From Nocardioidaceae bacterium (GTDB taxonomy: Bacteria; Actinomycetota; Actinomycetes; Propionibacteriales; Nocardioidaceae), in NCBI GenBank assembly GCA_013696015.1, contig JACCZI010000091.1, forward strand, positions 1 to 6,653: 6,653 nucleotides of DNA. The letters are read 5' to 3'. The position numbers and the translations under genes were made by a program. Below, piece after piece: positions 1 through 6,122 of the stretch; within the stretch, counting starts at the first letter, position 1, and every line of letters begins with the position of its first letter. The notes below the pieces were generated by a model that was not told where the DNA came from, searched no databases, and saw only the letters and a program-made list of their open reading frames with translations.

Positions 1-179
1 GTCTCGATCAGCGCCTCGACCGAGACCGGGTGTGGCTCGGTGTTCGGCTGCTCGGTCTCGGGCTGCTCGGCGGTGCCCGAGGAGGTGGCGCCGCGTTCGG
101 TCGTGTCGTCGCTCGCGGTGCAACCGGCCGTGGTTACGGCGAGGACGACGAGGAGCCGTACCAGAAGGGCGCGGATCAC
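1..179 (-). CDS. Putative lipoprotein, N-terminal part only (runs off window)
   Basis: The start is a GTG at 179-177. It is preceded by a GGGGAG ribosome-binding site about nine bases upstream, and no stop is met before the window edge. The visible 59 residues begin with a short basic/hydrophobic signal (RALLVRLLVVLAV) ending in the lipobox-like TTAGC, with the lipidated Cys at residue 20. A low-complexity Thr/Ser/Glu/Gln/Pro linker (about residues 21-49) follows, as is usual for actinobacterial lipoproteins that hold a globular domain away from the membrane. The globular domain would start near PHPVSVEALIE, which is too little to assign a family. The gene starts 31 bases after the stop of the sortase remnant on the same strand, so the two may once have been co-transcribed. 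Function is unknown. The lipoprotein call rests on the signal, lipobox and linker. Confidence 0.7.
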   Translation of the reverse strand, partial: MIRALLVRLLVVLAVTTAGCTASDDTTERGATSSGTAEQPETEQPNTEPHPVSVEALIE

Positions 180-210
180 CGATGCATGCTCCCCGTCGCT
201 CCGGACGGTG

Positions 211-720
211 TCACTTCCGGCCGTTCCCGTCGGCGACTCGGATGTCGACCAGGACCCCGATCTTGTCGATGCGGTGCTCGGGGTTGCCGTACTCGTCGGC
301 CCAGTAGTTGCCTTGGGCGTGATCCTCCTGAGTTGCGCAGGTCGACAGGGTGATCGGGGCCCGGTTCGCGGGCTCCCCCAGGTGCCCGGCACGGCCGCTG
401 CTTGGCGCGCGAGGGAACGCGGCGAGCGGAACGACGTGTCTCGGTCACCCGGTAGTCGAAGACCTGCCGTCCCGCCGTGACGAGGACGTGTGCTCCCCGA
501 CGCAGCAGTGGCAGATCGGCAAACAGCGCAGGGGCCGTCGTGCAGTGCGCAGTGACGATGTAGTTGCCCACCTGTCCGGGACAGACCCCGCCACGTGGCC
601 CGAAGGGGCTGGCCGCGACACCGCCGTTCTGGATGCGGGTGCCAGGGCCGTCGTCGGGTGTACCCCGGTACGGGACGATCGGGACGTTCCTCCGACAGGA
701 GCACACATCGTGCCTACGTG
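211..720 (-). pseudogene. Class E-type sortase remnant (N-terminus missing, two frameshifts)
   Basis: Sortases are membrane-anchored Cys transpeptidases that attach surface proteins. Read across three frames, this stretch gives a sortase core. Frame one (about 690-434) holds VPIVPYRG, PDDGPGTRIQNGG, PFGPRGG and GNYIVTAHCTT with the catalytic His codon at 545-547, then VFDYRVTETR. Frame two (about 434-384) gives TSFRSPRSLARQAAAVPG. Frame three (about 384-211) gives ITLSTC with the catalytic Cys codon at 337-339, GNYWADEYGNPEHRIDKIG with the likely catalytic Arg codon at 271-273, and a TGA at 211-213. Both frame changes fit loss of one base each, near 432-439 and 381-387. The usual N-terminal membrane anchor and linker are absent: the core begins about 70 bases after the SDR stop, and no convincing start codon with a ribosome-binding site fits. 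The Cys after the catalytic His replaces the Arg I remember from relatives. I favour a true pseudogene, since the neighbouring genes are intact, but base-calling errors could explain the frame changes. Confidence 0.75.
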
Positions 721-756
721 CTCTTGACCCTGCGCCGGCCGCCCGCGGTGAGGCGG

Positions 757-1551
757 TCAGTCCGTGCCCAGGCGGTGTCGACGGAAGCCGCCTTCGGCAT
801 TGATCACCTGACCGGTCACGGTCGCCGAATCGGAGCTGAGCAGCCACATAACGACCGCGGCGGCTTCCTCCGGACTGTTCCACCGCCGTCTCGGCATGGC
901 GTTGCGCACCAGCTGCTCGGTGTCGTCTCCGGCCCACCCCGTGTCTGTGGGGCCGGGGTTGATGCAGTTGACGGTGATGCCCCGGTCGATGAGTGCGTCG
1001 GCGAGAGACAGCGTCATCTGATGGATGGCGCCCTTGCTGACCGCGTACGGCAGCTCGTCGACCATGGGCGCCAGGTGCTGCCCCGAGGTGAACAGCACAA
1101 CCCGGCCAGCGCCTTGGTCGTTGTAGCTCTCGACGAATGCTTGGACGAGCAGGAGAGTCGCTCGAGCGTTGACCGCCCAGCTGCGGTCCAGCTCATCTGC
1201 CGTCAGTTGACCGAGGCCCTGCTTCGAGCTGCGGGCATGGTTGACGACGAGGGTGTTGAGTGGGCCGAGCGCGCGGACAGCAGCGTCAACCGTACGCTGC
1301 GGTCCATCCGGATCACCTAGGTCGATCTCGGCGTGCCCGAGACGAGAAGTGCCACCGAGACCCGCAAGGACGCCGTCGACCCCTTCACGATCTGCACCCC
1401 AAGGCTGCTGGGCATCGTGCGCCGTCCAGGACTGAACGAAGGCGCTACCGCCTTCCCGCAACAGTCTGCGCGTGATCGCGAATCCGATGCCCTGTTTGCG
1501 GCTCACGCCCGTGACAAGGGCGACACGGTCCGCCAACCGCTCATCGCTCAT
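757..1551 (-). CDS. SDR family oxidoreductase (FabG-like)
   Basis: A classical short-chain dehydrogenase/reductase of 264 residues, expected to be a cytosolic NAD(P)(H)-dependent oxidoreductase with a Rossmann fold. The start is the ATG at 1551-1549, which has a GAGGAG site eight bases upstream. An in-frame ATG further up at 1641 lies in the opposite gene's leader and is less likely. Visible motifs: nucleotide-binding loop TGVSRKQGIG (residues 14-23), VVNHARSS at 102-109 in place of the usual NNAG, Asn128 in WAVNAR, catalytic Ser156, Tyr169 and Lys173 (YAVSK), INPGPTDTGW at 198-206, and the C-terminal TGQVINAEGG typical of FabG-like enzymes. The length is normal for the family. The glycine loop has five residues between TG and GIG instead of three, as in a subset of actinobacterial SDRs. 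It lies just upstream of the sortase remnant and is divergent from the RTX-LamG gene across 88 bases. The substrate cannot be told from sequence. Confidence 0.9.
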   Translation of the reverse strand: MSDERLADRVALVTGVSRKQGIGFAITRRLLREGGSAFVQSWTAHDAQQPWGADREGVDGVLAGLGGTSRLGHAEIDLGDPDGPQRTVDAAVRALGPLNTLVVNHARSSKQGLGQLTADELDRSWAVNARATLLLVQAFVESYNDQGAGRVVLFTSGQHLAPMVDELPYAVSKGAIHQMTLSLADALIDRGITVNCINPGPTDTGWAGDDTEQLVRNAMPRRRWNSPEEAAAVVMWLLSSDSATVTGQVINAEGGFRRHRLGTD

Positions 1552-1639
1552 GTCGTCTTCTCCTCGATTGTTCGGACAGAGTCGTCGTGATCTGCCTACG
1601 GTGACACGGTCGGTTGGCCTCCCACGGGTAGGAGCGCAC
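1552..1639. promoter_or_regulatory. Divergent intergenic region (SDR / RTX-LamG gene)
   Basis: These 88 bases separate two genes read in opposite directions, so promoters for both probably lie here or run slightly into the coding ends. Both ribosome-binding sites are visible: GAGGAG for the minus-strand SDR, and GGTAGGAG six bases before the plus-strand ATG at 1640. I see no convincing -35/-10 pair or operator palindrome on either strand. The promoter role follows from gene orientation only. Confidence 0.45.
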
Positions 1640-2815
1640 ATGAGACACCGGACAACCAGCGCGGTCGCGGGCGTTGCAGCACTACTCGCAGTGCCCCTGG
1701 TTCAGTTACCTGCTGACGCTGCCGGCGTCACCTGCAGAGGACGACAAGCGACGATGGTTGGCACCGCTGGACCGGACACGCTCAGGGGCACCCGCAAAGG
1801 TGACGTGTTCGTCGGTCGGGGCGGCGCCGACGTCATCAGGGGGCGGGGAGGCCAGGACGTCATCTGCGGGGGCGGCGACGACGACAAGATCCGCGGCGGC
1901 GCGGCAGCCGACAACGTCTCGGGTAGCAAAGGCGACGACACGCTGCTCGGAGGCAAAGGTCCCGACCTGGTGGCGGGCGGCGGGGCAGCAGACATCCTGA
2001 CTGGCGGCGCTGGGAACGATTTCCTGGATGGCGGGGGCGGTATGGACAGTCTGGTTGGCGCCGGGGGTGCCGACAGCATGGCGGGTGGCACCGGCAACGA
2101 CCTGCTCGACGGCGTGGATGCCGCGCCGAACGATGACCTGTCGGGTGACGCCGGTCTCGACTCCTGCGAGGCCGACCAAGAAGACGTGGTGAGCAGCTGC
2201 ACCTTTCCTGGCGGCAAGACCATCGGGGTCCGCGGGCAGTGGCACTTCGACGAGACGTCCGGGAGCGTCGCGTACGACAGCTCCGAGTACGGCAACAACG
2301 GCGCCGTCATCGATGCCACGTTGGGTGTTCCGGGCTATGTCGGGACCGCCTACGAGTTCGACGGGTCCGGCTCGAGGGTCGAGGTCCCCGCTTCGTCCAG
2401 CCTCAACCCCGGCACCAGCAACTTCGACGTGACGGCCTGGGTCAACTTCACCGATGCGCCCGGCAGTGGGGAGACCTACGACATCTACCGCAAGGGAGTG
2501 GCGGCCACCCCGGGCGGGGAGTTCAAGCTGGAGATCATTCCCGGTGGTCGTGCCAAGTGCACCGCCAAGGACTCTGAACGGCTCCGCGGCGTGATCGCCG
2601 GACCGAGCGTCAGCCTGGCCGACGGCGCCTGGCACCTGGTCGGGTGCCGGCGTACCGACTCGTCGTGGAGCGTCATTGTCGACGACACCGTTACCTCAAC
2701 AACGGTTCCGTTCGGGTCCATCAGCAACGACAGACCGGTCTCGATCGGTTCGAAGTACGGGGAAGAGGACTTCGTGCCGGGGCGCATCGACGAGGTCCAG
2801 TTCACGGTTGGCTGA
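1640..2815 (+). CDS. Secreted RTX-like calcium-binding protein with C-terminal LamG-like domain
   Basis: A 391-residue exported protein. The ATG at 1640 follows a good site (GGTAGGAG, six bases). Residues 1-28 form a Sec signal peptide (basic MRHR, hydrophobic core, cleavage near PADAA). Residues about 41-165 are Gly/Asp-rich RTX-like repeats of the GGxGxDxLx kind, for example GGAGNDFLD and GGTGNDLLD, which in this family form a calcium-binding parallel beta-roll. Residues about 195-390 look like a LamG/concanavalin A-like domain: WHFDETSGSVAYDSS, then YEFDGSGSRVEVP, FDVTAWVNF, WHLVGCRR and the closing GRIDEVQFTVG. Cys pairs 32/76, 175/187 and 307/336 could form disulfides. There is no LPxTG-like sorting signal, C-terminal membrane segment or nearby type I exporter, so release through Sec to the outside or loose wall association is likely. 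A carbohydrate- or protein-binding surface role is inference. It is divergent from the SDR and convergent with the copper genes. Confidence 0.88.
   Translation: MRHRTTSAVAGVAALLAVPLVQLPADAAGVTCRGRQATMVGTAGPDTLRGTRKGDVFVGRGGADVIRGRGGQDVICGGGDDDKIRGGAAADNVSGSKGDDTLLGGKGPDLVAGGGAADILTGGAGNDFLDGGGGMDSLVGAGGADSMAGGTGNDLLDGVDAAPNDDLSGDAGLDSCEADQEDVVSSCTFPGGKTIGVRGQWHFDETSGSVAYDSSEYGNNGAVIDATLGVPGYVGTAYEFDGSGSRVEVPASSSLNPGTSNFDVTAWVNFTDAPGSGETYDIYRKGVAATPGGEFKLEIIPGGRAKCTAKDSERLRGVIAGPSVSLADGAWHLVGCRRTDSSWSVIVDDTVTSTTVPFGSISNDRPVSIGSKYGEEDFVPGRIDEVQFTVG
1760..2134 (+). repeat. RTX-like nonapeptide repeat array (coding)
   Basis: About a dozen tandem units of roughly 27 bases encode variants of GGxGxDxLx within the secreted protein (residues about 41-165). 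The units are degenerate at both DNA and protein level. Good copies such as GGAGNDFLD, GGTGNDLLD and GSKGDDTLL alternate with weak ones such as GGAAADNVS and GGGAADILT that lack the second Gly or a ligand Asp. Calcium binding by such arrays is known for the family. How many sites work here is uncertain. Confidence 0.8.
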
Positions 2816-2839
2816 CCGGACAGCAGCGGGCGACAGGCG

Positions 2840-2871
2840 GTGCCGAGACGTCACCCCTTCCCCTCGGGCAC
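2840..2871. terminator. Possible hairpin between convergent genes
   Basis: GTGCCGAG at 2840-2847 pairs with CTCGGGCAC at 2863-2871, giving an eight-base-pair stem with one bulged G and a 15-base loop. It sits at the meeting point of the RTX-LamG gene and the CopD-CtaG gene and overlaps the latter's last codons. There is no T-run on either side. Position suggests a bidirectional terminator, but the stem is modest and could be chance in GC-rich DNA. Confidence 0.25.
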
Positions 2872-4968
2872 ACTCGGTTCCGGCGAATCCCCCAGCCGCG
2901 CCGGCGTCCCGACCCCGTCGTGCTCGGCAAGTCGAGCCAGGTAGGTGTTGTAGCGGTCGAGGGCCTCGTCCTCGTCGTGTCCCGCCGCCGTGCGAGCCGC
3001 CGTCCGGTCGTGACGTGCGGCGTCGCGGCGGTCGCTGCGGTACCACTGCACAAACAACGCGGCCAGCACGAGGACGAGCGGCAGCTCCCCCATGGCCCAG
3101 GCGATGCCACCCCCCAGGTACTGGTCGTCCAGCAGGTCGGTGCGGTACGGGCGGTCCAGCGAGGTCCAGTACGTCGCGCCGATCACCGTGTCGGACGACA
3201 TCAGGGCCACCGCGAAGAACGCGTGGAAGGGCAGCACAAAGATCAGGACCGCGAAGCGCACCAGCTGCGGAACTCGCCGTGGTCCCGGGTCCACGCCCAC
3301 CAGCACGTAGAAGAACAGACTGCCCACAGCCAGGAAGTGCAGCTCCATCGCGGCGTGCCCGATGTCGTGGCCCATCAAGACGTCGAACAGCCCGCTGAAG
3401 TAGATGGCGTACAAGCTGACGATGAACAGGCCAGCGGCCACCAGCGGGTGGGTGAGCAAGCGCACCGGCGGTGAGTGCAGCAGCGACAGCAGCAACTGGC
3501 GCGGTCCGACCTCGCCGGGTACGCGTGGCCCGGGCAGGGTCCGCAGCGCCAGGGTGAGCGGCGCGCCGAGCACCAGCAGGATCGGCGCCACCATCGACAG
3601 CACCATGTGGGAGACCATGTGAGCGCTGAACAGCACGTGTGAGTACAGGCCGAGGCCACCGAAGGTCGCCCACCCGACGAGCACCAGCCCGCCGAACCAG
3701 GCCGCCGTCCGGCCCGGCGACCACTCGACGCCACGACGGCGCAGCACCAGCAGGCCCTGGACGTACAGCGCAGCGGCCAGGCCCACCAGTGCGATACCGA
3801 CCCCGTCGGGATAGAGGCCGACGAGCAGGCGAAGCGCCGAGGGAGCTGGCGGCAGCTCGGTGCCGAGCAGCTCGGTAGTGGGACCGACGAGCTCGTCTTC
3901 GACCTGTGTGGGCGTTCGGGAGAGCGCCACGGCGACGGCGACGGTCATCGCCATGACCGTCAGCTCGACGGCGGCGATGGCGGCGAACGCGCGCCCCGCG
4001 GCCCCCCGGTCGAGCCGGTCATCGGCCATCCGCCGGGCCAGCCCTGGCACGATGCGCCGGCGGTGCGTCCAGCCGAGCAGACCGAGTCCGGCAGCCGCGG
4101 CCACCTTGACCATCACCAGCCCCCCGTACGCCGTGGTGAACAGCTCAGAGACACCGCCGAGCCGGATGGCGGCGTTGACGACTCCGGACGCCACCACGGT
4201 CGCCAGGCACCACGCGGCCAACGTCGAGAACCGCAGCACCCCGTCCGGCAGGCGGCGGCTGCCCGCAACGCTGATCCAGCCCAGCGCGAGCAGACCTCCG
4301 ATCCACAGCGATGCCCCGACGACATGCACCAGCAGGCTCACGGTCGCGAGGTGGTGGTAGCCGGCCGAGGCCGAGTGCCCCGTCAGCACCGGAGGTACCA
4401 GCGTCGCCACCGCCAGGCCGAGGAGCAGGGCACCCTCCCGAACGGTAAGGGTCCAACGGCTGAGGACGCACACCACGAGCGCGAGGGCGCTCTGCACGAC
4501 CAGGGACTGGCCGGTCGACGTCTCGCGGACGAATCCCGACAGCAGCGGCACCGAGAACGCCTCCCGCAACGGCACCGCGAAGATGTCGGAGACGGTCAAG
4601 ACGACCAGCAGCAGTGGCGCAACCGCCCACACCAGGGCGGTCCAGCCCGCCGCTCGTGAAGCCCTCAGACACATTCCGGTGAGCTCACCGCGTGGCGACG
4701 GCACCAGCAGGACGGCGGCGAGCAGCAGGCCCACTGTGGCGATGCCGGCGACGTTGGCGACGAGGCCTATGACGGGCAGGCCCCAGCCGGTCACTGCCCC
4801 CGGGGTGGGGATGCCGGCTGGCTCGCTGCGTGGCGCCCCGTGCCCGAGGACCAGTGCCACCACCAGCGTAGCGGCCGCGAGCAGGAACGTCGCGGCCGCC
4901 CAGCGCACCACGCTGGCCCGCGGCACGGTCGCCGGCGCAGACGTACGCAGAGCGCTCCCCTCAGGCAC
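2851..4968 (-). CDS. Fused copper resistance protein CopD / cytochrome c oxidase assembly protein CtaG
   Basis: A 705-residue polytopic membrane protein with two joined domains, an arrangement known in actinobacteria. The N-terminal half (about 20-360) is CopD-like, with many membrane helices and the His-rich stretch HSASAGYHHLATVSLLVH leading into VVGASLWIGGLLALG. The C-terminal half (about 400-650) is CtaG/caa3-type assembly factor-like: LYSHVLFSAHMVSHMVLS, APLTLALRTLPGP, VLMGHDIGHAAMELHFL, LPFHAFFAVALMSS and WAMGELPLVLVLAALFVQW. A charged cytoplasmic tail holds EALDRYNTYLARLAEHD. CopD proteins are linked to copper passage across the membrane, and CtaG to copper delivery for cytochrome c oxidase. 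I chose the GTG at 4968-4966 because the frame upstream of it is only the antisense/overlap part of copC and no ATG occurs until about residue 100. The start overlaps the copC stop by eight bases, which suggests translational coupling, and its own ribosome-binding site is weak. Confidence 0.92.
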   Translation of the reverse strand: MPEGSALRTSAPATVPRASVVRWAAATFLLAAATLVVALVLGHGAPRSEPAGIPTPGAVTGWGLPVIGLVANVAGIATVGLLLAAVLLVPSPRGELTGMCLRASRAAGWTALVWAVAPLLLVVLTVSDIFAVPLREAFSVPLLSGFVRETSTGQSLVVQSALALVVCVLSRWTLTVREGALLLGLAVATLVPPVLTGHSASAGYHHLATVSLLVHVVGASLWIGGLLALGWISVAGSRRLPDGVLRFSTLAAWCLATVVASGVVNAAIRLGGVSELFTTAYGGLVMVKVAAAAGLGLLGWTHRRRIVPGLARRMADDRLDRGAAGRAFAAIAAVELTVMAMTVAVAVALSRTPTQVEDELVGPTTELLGTELPPAPSALRLLVGLYPDGVGIALVGLAAALYVQGLLVLRRRGVEWSPGRTAAWFGGLVLVGWATFGGLGLYSHVLFSAHMVSHMVLSMVAPILLVLGAPLTLALRTLPGPRVPGEVGPRQLLLSLLHSPPVRLLTHPLVAAGLFIVSLYAIYFSGLFDVLMGHDIGHAAMELHFLAVGSLFFYVLVGVDPGPRRVPQLVRFAVLIFVLPFHAFFAVALMSSDTVIGATYWTSLDRPYRTDLLDDQYLGGGIAWAMGELPLVLVLAALFVQWYRSDRRDAARHDRTAARTAAGHDEDEALDRYNTYLARLAEHDGVGTPARLGDSPEPSVPEGKG

Positions 4969-5479
4969 GCCGCCGCCGGATGGGAGCGATGAACAAGGCG
5001 GCAAGTCCGCCTCCCAAGGCGATGAACACCTGCGGCCAGTGGCCGCTCCAGAACGAGGCGTCGTCGGCCGGCGCACTGGTCATGGCGTCGGTCTGCGGCT
5101 CGCGTCCCGAGGTGACCGTGTATCTTATCTCGCCGCTGATCGGGTGCCCGTCGGCGCCGACCACCCGGTAGGCCAGTGTGTACGTCCCCGCGAGACCCAC
5201 CGCCCCGACTGATCCGGTCACGGTGTTGTCGAGCACCTGGGGATGGGCTGCATCGAGCCGGCTGCCGTCGGGGGCCGTGACTACGACGAAAGCCGGCTGG
5301 GCGACGTTCTCGTCGAACGTCAACTCGATCGATGTCGGTTCCTGGGTCGAGCGAGAACCGTCCTGCGGAGTTGAGCTCACGAGCTCGACGTGTGCCGCCG
5401 CCGATGACGGCGCGACCGCGAGCCCGGACAAGCCGACAAGGACGACCAGCAGGATGCGGACGTGCAGGCAACCAGGCAT
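4961..5479 (-). CDS. copC: CopC-domain copper-binding protein with C-terminal membrane anchor
   Basis: A 172-residue exported copper-binding protein. The ATG at 5479-5477 follows AAGGGGAAG about four bases upstream. Residues 1-29 are a signal peptide ending SSAAA, so cleavage would expose His30 as the mature N-terminus (HVELVSSTPQDGS). CopC proteins bind Cu(II) through that N-terminal amine/His together with a later Asp and His, and here DGHPISGEI supplies Asp110 and His112 (mature 81 and 83), near the spacing known for the high-affinity type. The beta-sandwich core shows TSIELTFDENVA, FVVVTAPDGSRL and GTYTLAYRVVGADGHP. An Asp/Ser/Ala-rich linker leads to a single membrane helix (about 148-165) and a basic RRRR tail, giving an extracytoplasmic domain tethered to the membrane, as in many actinobacterial CopC proteins. 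The stop overlaps the CopD-CtaG start, so the two products are probably made together and work in the same copper route. Confidence 0.93.
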   Translation of the reverse strand: MPGCLHVRILLVVLVGLSGLAVAPSSAAAHVELVSSTPQDGSRSTQEPTSIELTFDENVAQPAFVVVTAPDGSRLDAAHPQVLDNTVTGSVGAVGLAGTYTLAYRVVGADGHPISGEIRYTVTSGREPQTDAMTSAPADDASFWSGHWPQVFIALGGGLAALFIAPIRRRRA

Positions 5480-5546
5480 GGACTTCCCCTTTGTGCGCTG
5501 AGCGATCGGAACGCCGGCAACGGCCGGGCAGGGGCCAGATGGCCGC
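5480..5546 (-). other. Short intergenic gap ahead of copC
   Basis: These 67 bases lie between the membrane-protein stop and the copC ATG on the same strand. They contain the copC ribosome-binding site. CTGAGCG at 5498-5504 and CGCTCAG at 5544-5550 are inverted copies seven bases long, with 39 bases between them, and the right arm overlaps the upstream stop codon. Two very small stems (GGCC-AGAT-GGCC and GCCG-GCAA-CGGC) lie inside. This could be an mRNA fold that sets the expression ratio of the two genes, or nothing. Confidence 0.3.
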
Positions 5547-6122
5547 TCAGAGCGGAGGACCTCGCACGGGTGCGATCAGAGTGGGTCGGCTGGCGCCGAG
5601 CCGGCCGAAGTGGTGCAGCAGCGACAGCCGACGATGGGCCTGCACTGGGATCAGTGACTCGGTCAGCCACCGCCATGGCCGCAGCGCGAGCACATCGACG
5701 ACAACCCAGATCAGATCCTCGCCGCGAGTCAGCACCGCAACCGAGACGGCCGTCGCCGCCAGGTGCCAGATCACCATGGCAGGGCCCGCCGAGACGCCAG
5801 CGTCACCGGAGCCCAGCAGGTGCAGGCCGCCCTGAGTCAGAAGGAGGGCCGCGGTCAGTCGAGCCGGCGTCCAACGCCGTCCACTCAAGGCAGCGCACAG
5901 CATGCTGGCCCCCAGCACGAGGACCACAGCGGTCGGCACGCTCGGCGTCGATCCGCTGCCGACGACGTGACCCGCGACGCCGATACCTATCGCGGCAGCC
6001 GCCACGAGCACGGCACGAATGCCGCGTAGCGTTCCGTGCAGGGGCAGACACGCGCCGCTGTCGGCTGACAACACAACGTCAGCGTAGTCGCCACTGCCCG
6101 GGTGCGACACTTTCACTGGCAT
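5547..6122 (-). CDS. Uncharacterised multi-pass membrane protein of the copper cluster
   Basis: The 191-residue frame, counted from the ATG at 6122-6120, has no recognisable enzyme motif. It shows four or so membrane helices (about 35-56, 63-80, 88-104 and 114-148) and a cytoplasmic-looking basic C-terminal tail (about 149-191, rich in Arg, His and Pro). Histidines lie in or at the edge of helices: GHVV (His51), LHLLGSGDAG (His101) and IWHLAATAV (His120). The stretch LTRGEDLIWVVVDVL after the last His resembles small actinobacterial membrane proteins I remember near copC/DUF1775 genes, but I cannot name a family with certainty. The start is uncertain: the ATG lacks a clear ribosome-binding site, an in-frame TGA lies 33 bases upstream, and the first 30 residues do not look like a signal, so translation may begin further in. 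It is the first gene of the run leading to copC (67-base gap), so a role in copper or heme-copper oxidase handling is inferred from position. Confidence 0.75.
   Translation of the reverse strand: MPVKVSHPGSGDYADVVLSADSGACLPLHGTLRGIRAVLVAAAAIGIGVAGHVVGSGSTPSVPTAVVLVLGASMLCAALSGRRWTPARLTAALLLTQGGLHLLGSGDAGVSAGPAMVIWHLAATAVSVAVLTRGEDLIWVVVDVLALRPWRWLTESLIPVQAHRRLSLLHHFGRLGASRPTLIAPVRGPPL

Noticed and set aside
176..937. Minus-strand frame of 253 codons as one intact gene
   Set aside because: Only its middle (about 690-434) is sortase-like. Its start lies inside the SDR gene and its end is out of frame with the sortase catalytic Cys region.
595..1320. Long plus-strand frame of 241 codons
   Set aside because: It lies opposite the SDR gene, whose motifs and ribosome-binding site are clear. 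Its translation is Arg/Gly/Val-rich without recognisable motifs.
1706..2635. Minus-strand frames of 309 and 205 codons opposite the RTX-LamG gene
   Set aside because: They are antisense shadows created by the Gly/Asp repeat codons. No ribosome-binding site or family motif is present, and the plus-strand gene is well supported.
1640..2815. RTX-LamG protein as substrate of the nearby sortase
   Set aside because: No LPxTG/LAxTG-like motif, hydrophobic segment or basic tail is present at the C-terminus.
2805..2818. Five-base-pair hairpin overlapping the RTX-LamG stop codon
   Set aside because: Too short, contains a G-U pair, and has no T-run. Likely chance.
2644..3474. Plus-strand frame of 276 codons crossing the convergent junction, and the minus frame 2696-3724
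   Set aside because: Both overlap strongly supported genes and give low-complexity Arg/Gly/Pro sequence.
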